The notes: generated by a model not told the origin, from the letters alone. A stretch of 64,000 nt of DNA from Corynebacterium efficiens YS-314 (GCF_000011305.1 NC_004369.1:1116001-1180000), one strand, 5' to 3'. Positions 35,172 to 44,579 are shown, counted from the stretch's first letter. A program made the numbers and translations.

Positions 35172-36920
35172 ATGAATCCGAAACGGGCGGTGTGGGAGCG
35201 TTATCTCCCCGGGGTGGCGGCACTGGTGCACTACCGGCGTTCCTGGTTGCGCGGTGACCTGCTGGCGGGTGTCACCGTCGCCGCCTACCTCGTGCCCCAG
35301 GTGATGGCCTATGCGGTCATCGCGGGGCTGCCCGCCGTGGTGGGTCTGTGGTCGATTCTGTTGCCCATGGTCATCTACTTCTTCCTGGGGACCTCCCGGA
35401 AACTGTCGATCGGGCCGGAGTCCACCACCGCGCTGATGACCGCGGCCGGTGTCGGCGCGCTGGTGGGGGCGGCCGGTGGTCCGGAACGCTACGCGGAGGT
35501 CGCGGCCATCCTCGCGATCGCGGTTGGCATCGTCTGTCTCGTCGGGTTTGTGACCAGGCTGGGTTTCCTCACCTCCTTGCTCTCGCGCCCGGTGCTGATC
35601 GGGTACCTCATCGGCATTGCACTGTTGATGATCGTCAGCCAACTCGGGAAGGTCACCCAGCTCGAGGTGGAGGGGGAGAGCACCTGGGACAATGTGGTGT
35701 CCTTCGCCGGCCAGGTCGGTCAGGCGCATCTGCCCACCGTGCTTCTCAGCGCCAGTGTGCTCATCCTGCTCTTCCTCACCTACTGGCGGTTCCCCAAGGC
35801 ACCCTCCGCGCTGCTGGTGCTCCTGCTCGCCGGGGCTGTGGTGGCCATCTTCCACCTGGAACGCCTGGGCCTGGATGTGATCGGTGAGGTGCCCCGTGGC
35901 CTGCCGGAGCCGCGGGTGCCGGACCTGGGGGATCTGGATCTGTGGGCGCTGCTGCCCTTCGCGGTGGGTATCGCGATCGTCGGTTTCTCCGACAACATCC
36001 TCACCGGTCGCGCGTTCGCCTCCGGTCGGGGAGAAGTTATTGACTCCAACCAGGAACTACTGGCCCTGGGCACCGCGAATGTGGCCACCGGTTTCCTCCA
36101 GGGGTTCCCGGTGTCCTCCAGCGGTTCCCGCACCGTGCTCGCCGACACCGCCGGGGCGAAAACCCAGGTGTATTCCCTCGTGGCCATGCTCATGGTGGTG
36201 CTGGTGCTGCTCTTCGCCGGGCCCGTCCTGGAGTCCTTCCCCGATGCCGCGCTGGGCGCGCTGGTCATCTTCGCCGCCACGAGGCTTATCGACGTCGCCG
36301 AGCTCCGCCGTATCGGACGTTTCCGCGCGAGCGAGCTGTTCATCACCGCGGTCACCACCGTCACGGTGGTGATGTTCGGTGTGCTCATCGGCATCGGTGT
36401 GGCCATCGCACTGTCCCTGCTGGATCTCATCCGCCGTATCACCACCCCCCACGCCGATATTCTCGGTTATGCGCCCGGGGTGGCCGGCATGCACAGCATG
36501 CACGATTACCCGGATGCTGTTCCGGTCCGGGGTCTGGTGGTCTTCCGTTATGATTCCCCGCTGTTTTTCGCCAACGCCGAGAACTTCCTCGAGCAGGCGG
36601 AACAGGCTGTCGTTGACTCCGAACAACCGGTGGAGTGGTTCCTCATCAACGCCGAGGCCAACACCGAAATCGACCTGACAGCTGTGGACATGCTCGAGGA
36701 GCTGCGCATCAGGTTGGAGGAACGCGGCATCACCCTCGCCCTGGCCCGGGTGAAACAGGATCTCCACCGCCAACTGGAACCTACGGGGTTCATCGACCGG
36801 ATCGGGGAGGAGAACATCTTCGCCACCCTGCCCACCGCGGTGCGGGAATACGCCCGGCGGTACCACGAGAAGCACGGTCAGTGGCCGGACGGGGTGCCCG
36901 GGTACATCCTCAATCCCTGA
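35172..36920 (+). CDS. SulP family anion transporter with STAS domain
   Basis: 582-residue membrane protein. The N-terminal part has the SulP core: GDLLAGVTVAAYLVPQVMAYAVIAGLPAVVGLWS and SRKLSIGPESTTALM, then PVSSSGSRTVLADTAGAKTQ. About 10-12 helices are followed by a cytoplasmic STAS domain from residue 450 to 560 (VPVRGLVVFRYDSPLFFANAENFLEQ). SulP proteins carry sulfate, bicarbonate or dicarboxylates; the substrate cannot be told from sequence. ATG 35172 follows GTAAAATC without a strong ribosome site, and the domain begins at once. Confidence 0.9.
   Translation: MNPKRAVWERYLPGVAALVHYRRSWLRGDLLAGVTVAAYLVPQVMAYAVIAGLPAVVGLWSILLPMVIYFFLGTSRKLSIGPESTTALMTAAGVGALVGAAGGPERYAEVAAILAIAVGIVCLVGFVTRLGFLTSLLSRPVLIGYLIGIALLMIVSQLGKVTQLEVEGESTWDNVVSFAGQVGQAHLPTVLLSASVLILLFLTYWRFPKAPSALLVLLLAGAVVAIFHLERLGLDVIGEVPRGLPEPRVPDLGDLDLWALLPFAVGIAIVGFSDNILTGRAFASGRGEVIDSNQELLALGTANVATGFLQGFPVSSSGSRTVLADTAGAKTQVYSLVAMLMVVLVLLFAGPVLESFPDAALGALVIFAATRLIDVAELRRIGRFRASELFITAVTTVTVVMFGVLIGIGVAIALSLLDLIRRITTPHADILGYAPGVAGMHSMHDYPDAVPVRGLVVFRYDSPLFFANAENFLEQAEQAVVDSEQPVEWFLINAEANTEIDLTAVDMLEELRIRLEERGITLALARVKQDLHRQLEPTGFIDRIGEENIFATLPTAVREYARRYHEKHGQWPDGVPGYILNP
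36284..36294 (+). repeat. GCTTRTCGACG motif copy, in the SulP gene
   Basis: A variant, forward. Read as Arg-Leu-Ile-Asp-Val; uses a rare CTT codon. Confidence 0.7.
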
Positions 36921-36948
36921 AACCCCAGTGACGGTCATAATGGTGACC

Positions 36949-37419
36949 ATGACAACGGGGACCCCCTCAGACCACACCTCCCGCTGGCCACGCAGCCTGG
37001 CCCGCACCCTGGCCCGGATCACGCTTGGGGTGGCACTGGCAGGTGCGGGTGTCGGCCACCTGACCACCCTGCGTGAGGAGTTCCAGGCCCAGGTGCCCAG
37101 CTGGGTGCCGCTGGACCCGGACCTCGTGGTGGTGGTGGCTTCCGGGGTCGTGGAGATCGTTCTCGGGGCAGCCCTCATCCTCGCGCCACGGTCGCTGCGA
37201 CCCATCGTGGGCACCGCGACGGCTGTATTCTTCATCCTCATCTTCCCGGGCAATATCGCGCAGTATGTGGAGGGCACCGACGGGTTCGGCCTGGACACCG
37301 ACCGCGCCCGGTTGATCCGTCTGTTCTTCCAGCCGCTGCTGGTGCTCTGGGCGCTGTGGTCCACCGGGGCCTGGGGCTGGTTGCGGAACCGGCTGACCAG
37401 TTCGAAGGAGAAGACATGA
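36949..37419 (+). CDS. DoxX-like membrane protein
   Basis: 156-residue protein with four hydrophobic segments; the first reads ARITLGVALAGAGVGHLTTLREEFQAQVPSWVP, typical of DoxX-like proteins. Others are ILAPRSLRPIVGTATAVFFILIFPGNIAQYV and the final LLVLWALWSTGAW. Function unknown. In-frame starts GTG 36928, ATG 36940 and ATG 36949 exist; none has a ribosome site, so leaderless translation is plausible. It overlaps the next gene as ATGA. Confidence 0.75.
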   Translation: MTTGTPSDHTSRWPRSLARTLARITLGVALAGAGVGHLTTLREEFQAQVPSWVPLDPDLVVVVASGVVEIVLGAALILAPRSLRPIVGTATAVFFILIFPGNIAQYVEGTDGFGLDTDRARLIRLFFQPLLVLWALWSTGAWGWLRNRLTSSKEKT

Positions 37420-37841
37420 TGGGTGTGATGACAGTGACCGCCACGGGTGCGGCGACACCGGAGCTCGCCTGGCGGCGGTCCTACTACCTGCAACGCTGGA
37501 CCGCCTGGGCCCCACACCTGACCGGGGTCGATGCTGACACCCCCACGCTCGCCGCCGGCACCAGGGGGCGCGTGGAGATCCTCCGGATCGCCACCGCGCG
37601 TTTCCGTATCCTGCGGGTCAACCCGCAGGCACGGACCTGGACTTGGCGTGTCCGCGTCGGGCCCCTGAACCTGCTGCTGGACCACGGCCTGGATGAACTG
37701 CCCACCGGCACCCGCGCCTGGGTGCGGATCCGGGGGCCGTGGCTGATCCTGGCGCTCTACCGGCCACTGATGTGGTGGGCGCTGCGCCGGCTGGTGTCGG
37801 CCACGAACCTGGGGACCACCCTAGGCACGGACAAGACCTGA
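37416..37841 (+). CDS. SRPBCC-like polyketide cyclase/dehydrase family protein
   Basis: 141-residue protein resembling the helix-grip SRPBCC fold: AWRRSYYLQRWTAWAPHLTGVDADTPTLAAGTRGRVEIL and WTWRVRVGPLNLLLDHGLDEL. The first part would be a ligand or lipid-binding pocket. GAAGGAG lies five bases before ATG 37416, and the ATGA overlap couples it to the DoxX-like gene. Its end overlaps the convergent oxidoreductase by 21 bases. Confidence 0.6.
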   Translation: MMGVMTVTATGAATPELAWRRSYYLQRWTAWAPHLTGVDADTPTLAAGTRGRVEILRIATARFRILRVNPQARTWTWRVRVGPLNLLLDHGLDELPTGTRAWVRIRGPWLILALYRPLMWWALRRLVSATNLGTTLGTDKT

Positions 37842-39071
37842 GATGGCCCGCGCCGCCCGGTCCCCGGAGATCAACGCCCCGTTGATGGAGGCGGTGTCAC
37901 GGTGATCACCGGCGACGAAGACGTGTTCGCCCACCCGCTGGGACTGCCGATCCACCAGGGGTGGGCGCTGCTCCGGAAGCGAATGGGGAACATCGTGGCG
38001 GATGATCAGCTCCCAGCCACCGGTGGAGGTGGAGTAGATGCGTTCCAGGTCCGCCCGCACCTCGGCTTCCGTCGCGGAATCCTCGCCCAGCAGGGCGGTG
38101 GCCTCGATGAGGTGCTGATCCTCAGGGGCGTAGGAGGGTGCGGCCGCGGACACCACCGTGGCGTGCAGCACCGGACCCGCCGCACCGCCCCCGGGCCGGG
38201 TGGCATCCAGTCGGATGAATCTACCGGTGTCGGGGGCCTCATCGGTGCGGAACCACCAGGTCGCCAGACCCTTCATCCGGGGCGCCTCCACTCCGGTCAG
38301 TTCACCGGCGCCCACCGGGTCGGTGGCCACCACCACGTAGCGGGCGGTGAAGGAACCGGCATCGGTGTCCACCGTGACACCCGCCCCGGTGTCGCTGATG
38401 CCGGTGACCGCATGACCGGTCAGGGGAGCGCGCTGCAGGCGGTCAGCCAGCTGCTGGGGCAGCGCCTGCATGCCACCGCGTGGCAGTCCCGGCGATCCGT
38501 AGGCGAAGGTACGCAGCAACAGGCGGGCGAGGTTGGCGGAGGTGGTGCCGTGGCCGTCGGCAAGCACCCCGGCGAGGAAGGTGTCCAGGACATTGCGCCG
38601 CAGGGGCCCGGTGATGCGAGCACGGTCCAGGGCCGAGTTCAGGGTGGTGTCACGGGTGGCCCGTGCGGAGATCTTTTCGCTCACGAGCGTCGGCCCCAGC
38701 CACCGGGCGAGGGCGAACAGCTCGCCCGGGGTGAGATAACCGCTGCGCAGTGTCTGCGGGATGAGGCGTGGGTGGCGCAGCGGGTGGGCGAGGGTGGAGA
38801 TGCCCGTGTCATCGCGCAGCTGCACCCCGACGTCGAAATGCTGCATCTTCAAGGCCTTGATATCCACCCAGTCGCGTACCGCACGGTAGGCGGGGTTGAG
38901 CACCTGGAAACCGCGGTCCAGGAGGAAACCGTCGATGTGGTCGGTGCGCACCCGGCCACCGATCTCCTCCTCGCGTTCCAGGACCAGGACACCCAGTCCC
39001 TCGTCCTCCAACCTGCGGGCAGCCTGCAGGCCGGCCAGGCCCGCGCCGATGACAATGACATCCGTGTCCAT
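37821..39071 (-). CDS. FAD-dependent amine oxidase / phytoene-desaturase-like oxidoreductase
   Basis: 416-residue flavoprotein with the dinucleotide-binding start DVIVIGAGLAGLQAARRLEDEGLGVLVLEREEEIGGRVRT, then GFLLDRGFQVLNPAY. The C-terminal FAD contact is VFVAGDHRDTASINGALISGDRAARAI. It belongs to the NAD(P)-binding/amine-oxidase superfamily often described as protoporphyrinogen or phytoene oxidase-like. No carotenoid genes are nearby, so the substrate is unknown. AAGGAG precedes ATG 39071. Confidence 0.82.
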   Translation of the reverse strand: MDTDVIVIGAGLAGLQAARRLEDEGLGVLVLEREEEIGGRVRTDHIDGFLLDRGFQVLNPAYRAVRDWVDIKALKMQHFDVGVQLRDDTGISTLAHPLRHPRLIPQTLRSGYLTPGELFALARWLGPTLVSEKISARATRDTTLNSALDRARITGPLRRNVLDTFLAGVLADGHGTTSANLARLLLRTFAYGSPGLPRGGMQALPQQLADRLQRAPLTGHAVTGISDTGAGVTVDTDAGSFTARYVVVATDPVGAGELTGVEAPRMKGLATWWFRTDEAPDTGRFIRLDATRPGGGAAGPVLHATVVSAAAPSYAPEDQHLIEATALLGEDSATEAEVRADLERIYSTSTGGWELIIRHDVPHSLPEQRPPLVDRQSQRVGEHVFVAGDHRDTASINGALISGDRAARAISGLVRA

Positions 39072-39145
39072 GGTGCTCCTTCGGTACTTCCTCATCCGGG
39101 TTTTCCCCGTCCAATGATAGCTGTGGTGGAGGTAGCCTCGGGTGG

Positions 39146-40024
39146 ATGAAGCACGTACCTGAGACCGGCCGGGAGGTGTCCATCACCGCTGGCGGGTATC
39201 CACCGGCAGCCCTCCATGTGATGACGTGGAATATCCGTCGCCGCATCCCGGGGCAGCTCACCCACCGGGCGGACAGGTGGGCCACCCGCGCGCCGCTGAT
39301 CCGTGAGGCGCTGTCCCAGCTGCGCCCCACCATCCTCGGGGTGCAGGAGGCCCTGCCGGAACAGACTGCCTTCCTCCAACAGGTGCTGGGCCCGTCCCAC
39401 CGGTTCGTGGGGTGGGGGAGGGGACGCCACCACACCGGTGAGGCCACCCCGGTCTTCTATGACACCACGCAGCTGGAGCTGATCGACTGGCGCCAACAGG
39501 CACTGTCGGACACCCCGGAGGTTCCGGGGTCGGTGTCCTGGGGCAATCTCTTCCCCCGGGCGTTCGTCGCGGCGACCTTCCGGCACCGGGCCACCGGTAC
39601 CCGGTTCCTGGTCTTCAACACCCACCTCGATCCCCTCTCCCGGCGTTCCCGGCTGCGGTCCGCTCGGGCCATCCGCGACCATATCCGCACCACGCAGCTG
39701 CCCGCGGTGGTCACCGGTGACGTCAACGCGCATCAGAACAGCGCCACCTTCCGCGCTTTCACCAGCGGCAATGTCCTCACCGACACCTGGTCCGTCGCTG
39801 CCGGCCATCTCACCGCCGAGTGGGGCACCTTCCCCAACTACCGCGCCCCGAGGCCGGGCGGTAAACGCATCGACTGGATCCTCAGCACGCCCGACTGGCA
39901 GGTTCACAGGGCAGGGATTAACGCGCGTCAGTACGCTGGCGCGTGGGCATCTGATCATCTCTCTGTCCATGCACTGCTGATTCCACCGGGAGAAACAGGA
40001 AATGACGAACTCCATGATCGATAA
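39146..40024 (+). CDS. Endonuclease/exonuclease/phosphatase family protein
   Basis: 292-residue hydrolase with the DNase-I/sphingomyelinase fold motifs in order: VMTWNIRRRIPG, GVQEALPEQ (metal-binding Glu), FNTHLDPLSRRSR, VVTGDVNAH and the closing ASDHLSVHALL. No signal peptide is evident. The substrate (nucleic acid, lipid or inositol phosphate) cannot be told. Its end overlaps the next gene by 23 bases, an operon sign. The first 25 residues before LHVMTWN are variable, and the real start could be a little further in. Confidence 0.85.
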   Translation: MKHVPETGREVSITAGGYPPAALHVMTWNIRRRIPGQLTHRADRWATRAPLIREALSQLRPTILGVQEALPEQTAFLQQVLGPSHRFVGWGRGRHHTGEATPVFYDTTQLELIDWRQQALSDTPEVPGSVSWGNLFPRAFVAATFRHRATGTRFLVFNTHLDPLSRRSRLRSARAIRDHIRTTQLPAVVTGDVNAHQNSATFRAFTSGNVLTDTWSVAAGHLTAEWGTFPNYRAPRPGGKRIDWILSTPDWQVHRAGINARQYAGAWASDHLSVHALLIPPGETGNDELHDR

Positions 40025-40625
40025 TTTCATCCGCCCGCCGAGGGGTCTGACCGAGACGGTCGCAGACCTCATCCGCATCGGTGGGGTGGTGAGTTTCTTC
40101 GTCGCCCTGGCCTTCTTCGAGCTCACCCAGGCGGCGGTCATCGCGTTCACTCTGCCGGGGATGCTCATCGCGCGGTTCCTCGGCATGACACCGATACCGG
40201 ATGCCGTCCTCACCACCAGTCTCATCATCGCCGCGTGGAGCAATGTCTTTGAGCTCTACACCTCCATCGCCTGGTGGGACATGGTCATCCACTTCATCTG
40301 CGCCGGGGGACTGGCGGTGGCCGCCTATATCTACCTCGCGCGGATCGGGGCGGTGCCCCCGCCCGGCACCCACCGGGTCGCCGCCGTCGCCCTGACCACC
40401 TCGCTCGGGTTGTCGCTGGGTGTGTTGTGGGAGGTGGTGGAATGGGTTGGTTTCACGTATGTCACCTCCCAGATCTACGTCACCTACGAGGACACCATCA
40501 GCGATCTCGTCGTCGGCGGGATCGGCGCGCTGGCCTGCGGTTTTGCGGTCGCGCACCTGCCCCTGGTGCGTGAGCAGCAGGTGCCCGCCCCCTGCGAGCC
40601 GGAGCGCTTGTCGACGACCCACTGA
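40002..40625 (+). CDS. DUF2238-like membrane protein
   Basis: 207-residue protein with about five or six hydrophobic segments. The order IAAWSNVFELYTSIAWWDMVIHFICAGGLAVAAY then LSLGVLWEVVEWVGFTYVTSQIYVTYEDTISDLVVGGIGAL fits the YjdF/DUF2238 pattern, with the WE..E and DT..D residues conserved. Function unknown. GGAGAAACAGGAA precedes ATG 40002. A GCTTRTCGACG copy lies at the very end of the coding region. Confidence 0.7.
   Translation: MTNSMIDNFIRPPRGLTETVADLIRIGGVVSFFVALAFFELTQAAVIAFTLPGMLIARFLGMTPIPDAVLTTSLIIAAWSNVFELYTSIAWWDMVIHFICAGGLAVAAYIYLARIGAVPPPGTHRVAAVALTTSLGLSLGVLWEVVEWVGFTYVTSQIYVTYEDTISDLVVGGIGALACGFAVAHLPLVREQQVPAPCEPERLSTTH
40606..40616 (+). repeat. GCTTRTCGACG motif copy, end of DUF2238-like gene
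   Basis: G variant. Occupies the last codons, reading Leu-Ser-Thr, just before the stop. Confidence 0.7.
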
Positions 40626-40717
40626 CACCCCCTCATGGAATAATCCTGCGCCGATACCCGTTGCACCGACAACACTGACAACACCGATATACCACCTGAG
40701 AGGATCTACACCACCAC

Positions 40718-41818
40718 ATGGGCACCCACGACACCGACCACCCGCTGTACTCCTCGGTCACCCTCGGCAACGTCGAGTTGAACAACCGCATCGTCATGGC
40801 CCCGCTGACCCGGATCAGGGCGAACACCGACGGCACCCCGACGGAGATGATGCGGGAGTACTACGCGCAGCGCGCGGACTTCGGGATGATCATCACGGAA
40901 GGCACCTGGCCGATCCGGGAGGGCCGCACCTGGGGGCAACAGCCGGGAATCGAGACCGCTGAGCACGTCACCGCCTGGCGTGGGATCACCGATGCCGTCC
41001 ATGAGCGTGGGGGCAAGATCATCATGCAGATCATGCACGGTGGGCGCATCTCCCACCCAGAGCTCACCGGCACGGGACGCACCGTCGCACCCAGTGCCAT
41101 CGCCGCCCCGGATCCCATCCGTATCTCCACCGGCAAGGTGGATCCGGTGATCCCGCATGAACTCGGGTTGGATGAGCTGGCCACCGTCATCGACCAGTTC
41201 GTCGCCGGTGCCCGCAATGCAATGGCGGCCGGTATGGATGGTGTCCAGATCCACGGCGCCAACGGCTACCTGCTCCATGAGTTCCTGGCACCGACGACCA
41301 ACCTGCGCGGTGATGCCTATGGTGCCAGCCCGGAGAAGCGCGCCAGCTTCGTCGCCGAGGTGGTCACCGCGGTGGCCCGGGAGATCGGTGCCGGCAACAC
41401 CGGTCTGCGACTGTCCCCGCAGCACAATATCCAGGGTGCAATCGAAACCGATGATGCCGATGTCCTGGCCACCTACACCGCCCTGGCGCGCAGCCTCAAG
41501 CACCTGGGTCTGGCCCATGTCGAGCTGGTCCACCACGAGCCGGAAGGCGAGCTGATCCAGACGCTGCGCCGGGAATTCGGGGCACCACTCATCGTCAACA
41601 CCGGTTTCAGCAGGTTCACGCAGCGGGAGGTGGCGGAGGAACTCGTCGACAAGCAGGCCGCCGACGCGGTCTCGGTGGGGCGCCTCGCACTGGCCAACCC
41701 CGACCTGGTGCGCCGCTGGCAGCTGGACGGACCCCTCAACGAGCCGAACCCGGAGACCTTCTATGTGGGCGGGGAGAAGGGGTACACCGACTACCCCGTG
41801 ATGGAGTACAGCCTATAA
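40718..41818 (+). CDS. Old yellow enzyme, alkene reductase
   Basis: 366-residue flavoprotein of the old yellow enzyme family. YSSVTLGNVELNNRIVMAPLTRIRA binds FMN; MREYYAQRADFGMIITEGTWP, QIMHGGRISHPE and GVQIHGANGYLLHEFLAP are the family blocks, the last containing the conserved active-site histidine/asparagine. It would reduce activated C=C bonds with NAD(P)H. Related to NemA, but the physiological substrate is unknown. Convergent with the tocopherol-cyclase-like gene, overlapping by six bases. Confidence 0.9.
   Translation: MGTHDTDHPLYSSVTLGNVELNNRIVMAPLTRIRANTDGTPTEMMREYYAQRADFGMIITEGTWPIREGRTWGQQPGIETAEHVTAWRGITDAVHERGGKIIMQIMHGGRISHPELTGTGRTVAPSAIAAPDPIRISTGKVDPVIPHELGLDELATVIDQFVAGARNAMAAGMDGVQIHGANGYLLHEFLAPTTNLRGDAYGASPEKRASFVAEVVTAVAREIGAGNTGLRLSPQHNIQGAIETDDADVLATYTALARSLKHLGLAHVELVHHEPEGELIQTLRREFGAPLIVNTGFSRFTQREVAEELVDKQAADAVSVGRLALANPDLVRRWQLDGPLNEPNPETFYVGGEKGYTDYPVMEYSL
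41644..41654 (-). repeat. GCTTRTCGACG motif copy, in the alkene reductase gene
   Basis: G variant, reverse. Coding, read as Leu-Val-Asp-Lys-Gln. Confidence 0.65.
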
Positions 41819-42850
41819 CCCCACCGGTGGTGCGAAGGTGACCTCCGTCCCCAGCCCGCGTCGCGTCAGTTCCTGCTGCGCGCGGTCCAGGCCACCGTGC
41901 TCCAGGGCCGCGAGTGTGGTCCGCCCCGACCACACAGGACGGCCGAAGCGGCGGACCTCGATGCTGAGCTCACCGGCCAGGTGTTCCAGATCGCCCGCGG
42001 TGTTGCGGTGCTCGCTGGGTAGGGGCACGGGCAGGATGAAGGCCCGGTCCAGGGGAGCGGTGGCATGGATCTTCACCTGCCAGCCAAAACCCCGGCCCGA
42101 CAGCTCCCACCGCTCATCACTGGTGCGGGTATCCACCGGGCTGATCACGGGGTTGCCCAGGCGGAATGTCCGCCCACCGGGCAGTTTCACCACCAGCCCG
42201 GTGACCTCGGTACGCAGGGGGCCGCTGTGGATCTTCCCGCCGGCAAACGCCACGCAGGCATCCGGTTCGGCGAATCCCTGCGCCTGACCCCACCACCAGG
42301 ATTCCGGGAATCCCTCCCGACCCCAGTTCTTCTCCGCATACACCTGGGCATCGGTGAACTCCCAGGTCTCATCCCCCACGACGGCTGTTCCGGATGCCTT
42401 CCCACCCAGCAGCCACGGATGCCAGTACTGGTTGAGGGCGGGCACCATCTGGAAGATACTGGAACCACCCATCGACCGGTGGGGCCAGGGAGCCAGATCG
42501 GTGAAGCGGATATCCAGGCGCGCATCGGGGCCCAGATCCACCCGCAGCCGGCGCCGGTTGCCCTCGAAGGCACCCTCACCACCTTCCACCCCCAGCCCAT
42601 CCGGATCAGCCCACGCACCGTCGGGAGCGTCGGTGCGGATGAACCCATTCGGCCAGGCGGCGTACCCCACCGTCGCCCACGGGCCGTCCGGACCCTGGTT
42701 CACCCCGCACAGGGCGATGATCACCCGGCCGGTGGCAGGATCGGTGATGCGCCAGAAATACCCCTCCATGGACACTCCCTCGTGGGCGGGCAGGGGATCA
42801 CCGAAGAGCAGATCAGCTCCGGTGGCGCGGTATCTCTTCAGTAGGCTCAT
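41813..42850 (-). CDS. Tocopherol cyclase-like (PF14249-type) protein
   Basis: 345-residue protein. Segments SMEGYFWRITDPATGRVIIALCGVNQG, GGSSIFQMVPALNQYWHPWLLGGKASG and VYAEKNWGREGFPESWWWGQAQGF are characteristic of the tocopherol cyclase-like family, the last being the most conserved. Plants use this family to close the chroman ring of vitamin E; corynebacteria make no tocopherol, so another prenyl or lipid substrate, or a binding role, is likely. ATG 42850 lies 79 bases from the divergent ABC-F start. No signal peptide. Confidence 0.75.
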   Translation of the reverse strand: MSLLKRYRATGADLLFGDPLPAHEGVSMEGYFWRITDPATGRVIIALCGVNQGPDGPWATVGYAAWPNGFIRTDAPDGAWADPDGLGVEGGEGAFEGNRRRLRVDLGPDARLDIRFTDLAPWPHRSMGGSSIFQMVPALNQYWHPWLLGGKASGTAVVGDETWEFTDAQVYAEKNWGREGFPESWWWGQAQGFAEPDACVAFAGGKIHSGPLRTEVTGLVVKLPGGRTFRLGNPVISPVDTRTSDERWELSGRGFGWQVKIHATAPLDRAFILPVPLPSEHRNTAGDLEHLAGELSIEVRRFGRPVWSGRTTLAALEHGGLDRAQQELTRRGLGTEVTFAPPVGL

Positions 42851-42928
42851 GGACCCCAGTACAACACACCCGGTGTGAGCTGCGCCACCATTTCTCCCGT
42901 GCCTGGTTGGGGTGCGACAATGAACCCC

Positions 42929-44572
42929 ATGACAGCAACCCTCGTGGCCAGTGACCTCGCCGGCGGCCACGGCCACCGCACCCTCTTCCATTCCCTCAAC
43001 CTCACCGTCGCCCCCGGGGATGTGGTGGGCGTGGTGGGGGCCAACGGCGCGGGGAAGACCACCCTGCTGCGCATCCTCGCGGGTGTGGATGAACCCCAGT
43101 CGGGGTCCGTGTCCCTGTCACCCGCCGATGCCTTCATCGGGTGGCTGCCCCAGGAACATGAGCGCGTGGAGGGTGAAACCATCGCAGGCTACGTGGCACG
43201 GCGCACCGGGTGCGCCCAGGCCACGCGTGACATGGATGAGGCGGCCGCAGCGCTCGGTGAGGATGACGCGGTCGCCGATGCCTACTCCCTCGCGCTCGAC
43301 CGGTGGCTGGCCAGTGGTGCGGCCGACCTGGAGGAACGCCTCCCGGTGGTCCTCGCCGACCTCGGTTTCGAGGTGGGCGCGGGCCTGGATGAGCAGCTGA
43401 TGACCTCCCTGTCCGGCGGCCAGGCCGCCCGCGTCGGGCTCGCCGCCCTGCTGCTCTCCCGGTTCGACATTGTGCTTCTCGACGAACCAACCAACGACCT
43501 CGACCTCGACGGCCTGGAACGCCTGGAGAACTTCGTCCGGGGCCTGCGCGGCGGGGTGGTGCTGGTCAGCCACGACCGTGAATTCCTGGCCCGGTGTGTC
43601 ACCCAGGTTCTCGAACTGGACCGCGCGCAGGACACCAACCGCGTCTTCGGCGGTGGTTATGACGCCTACCTGGAGGAACGCGCCACCCTGCGCCGCCAGG
43701 CCCGGGAGAAATACGAGGAATTCGCCGATAAGAAGGCTGATCTGGTGGCCCGTGCCCGCACACAGCGGGAATGGTCCAGCCAGGGGGTGCGCAACGCCAT
43801 CAAGAAAGCCCCCGACAACGACAAGCTCCGGCAGCGTGCCTCCACCGAATCCAGTGAGAAACAGGCACAGAAGGTCCGCCAGATGGAAAGCCGGATCGCC
43901 CGGCTCGACGAGGTGGCCGAACCCCGGAAGGAGTGGACCCTGGAGTTCACCATCGCCACCGCGGAACGCTCCGGTTCGGTGGTCTCCACCCTCAACGGTG
44001 CGGTGATCCGGCAGGGGGAGTTCACCCTCGGCCCGGTATCACTCCAGATCAACGCCCGGGAACGCATCATCATCACCGGGCCGAACGGGGCCGGGAAATC
44101 CACCCTGCTGCGGCTGCTGCTCGGACGGCAGACCCCCGATGAGGGCACCGCGAGCCTGGGCTCCGGGGTGCACATCGGTGAGATCGACCAGGCACGGACC
44201 ATCCTCGCCGGTGAGCAGCCACTCGTGGACTCCTTCGAGGCGGCCGTGCCGTCGATGACCGCCAGTGAGGTGCGGACACTGCTGGCCAAGTTCGGGTTGA
44301 CCGCGGATCATGTCCATCGGCCCGTCGACAAGCTCTCACCCGGGGAGCGCACCCGCGCCGGGATGGCGCTGCTGCAGGCGCGCGGGGTCAACCTGCTGGT
44401 CCTGGATGAACCGACCAACCACCTGGATCTGCCCGCCATCGAGCAGCTGGAACAGGCGCTGGAGACCTACGACGGCACCCTGCTGCTGGTCACCCACGAC
44501 CGCCGCATGCTGGACACCGTGGTCACCGACCGCCACTGGCAGGTGGCAGACGGCCAGGTCACCGAGTTATAG
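42929..44572 (+). CDS. ABC-F type ATPase
   Basis: 547-residue protein with two ABC ATPase domains and no membrane segment, joined by the ABC-F linker (ATLRRQAREKYEEFADKKADL). Walker A motifs are GANGAGKTT and GPNGAGKST; signature motifs are SLSGGQAARVGLA and KLSPGERTRAGMA, the second degenerate; Walker B plus Glu are LLDEPTNDLD and LDEPTNHLD. ABC-F proteins act on the ribosome, often protecting it from antibiotics or restoring stalled translation. TGCGACAAT may be a -10 region placing the transcript start at ATG 42929, hence leaderless; ATG 42920 is the alternative. Confidence 0.87.
   Translation: MTATLVASDLAGGHGHRTLFHSLNLTVAPGDVVGVVGANGAGKTTLLRILAGVDEPQSGSVSLSPADAFIGWLPQEHERVEGETIAGYVARRTGCAQATRDMDEAAAALGEDDAVADAYSLALDRWLASGAADLEERLPVVLADLGFEVGAGLDEQLMTSLSGGQAARVGLAALLLSRFDIVLLDEPTNDLDLDGLERLENFVRGLRGGVVLVSHDREFLARCVTQVLELDRAQDTNRVFGGGYDAYLEERATLRRQAREKYEEFADKKADLVARARTQREWSSQGVRNAIKKAPDNDKLRQRASTESSEKQAQKVRQMESRIARLDEVAEPRKEWTLEFTIATAERSGSVVSTLNGAVIRQGEFTLGPVSLQINARERIIITGPNGAGKSTLLRLLLGRQTPDEGTASLGSGVHIGEIDQARTILAGEQPLVDSFEAAVPSMTASEVRTLLAKFGLTADHVHRPVDKLSPGERTRAGMALLQARGVNLLVLDEPTNHLDLPAIEQLEQALETYDGTLLLVTHDRRMLDTVVTDRHWQVADGQVTEL
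44323..44333 (-). repeat. GCTTRTCGACG motif copy, in the ABC-F gene
   Basis: G variant, reverse. Coding, read as Val-Asp-Lys-Leu just before the second signature motif. Confidence 0.65.
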
Positions 44573-44579
44573 CCGGGCC

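Noticed and set aside
36057..37685. Minus-strand open frame of 542 codons.
   Set aside because: Antisense to the SulP, DoxX-like and SRPBCC-like genes, which have good motifs; no domain visible in the antisense protein.
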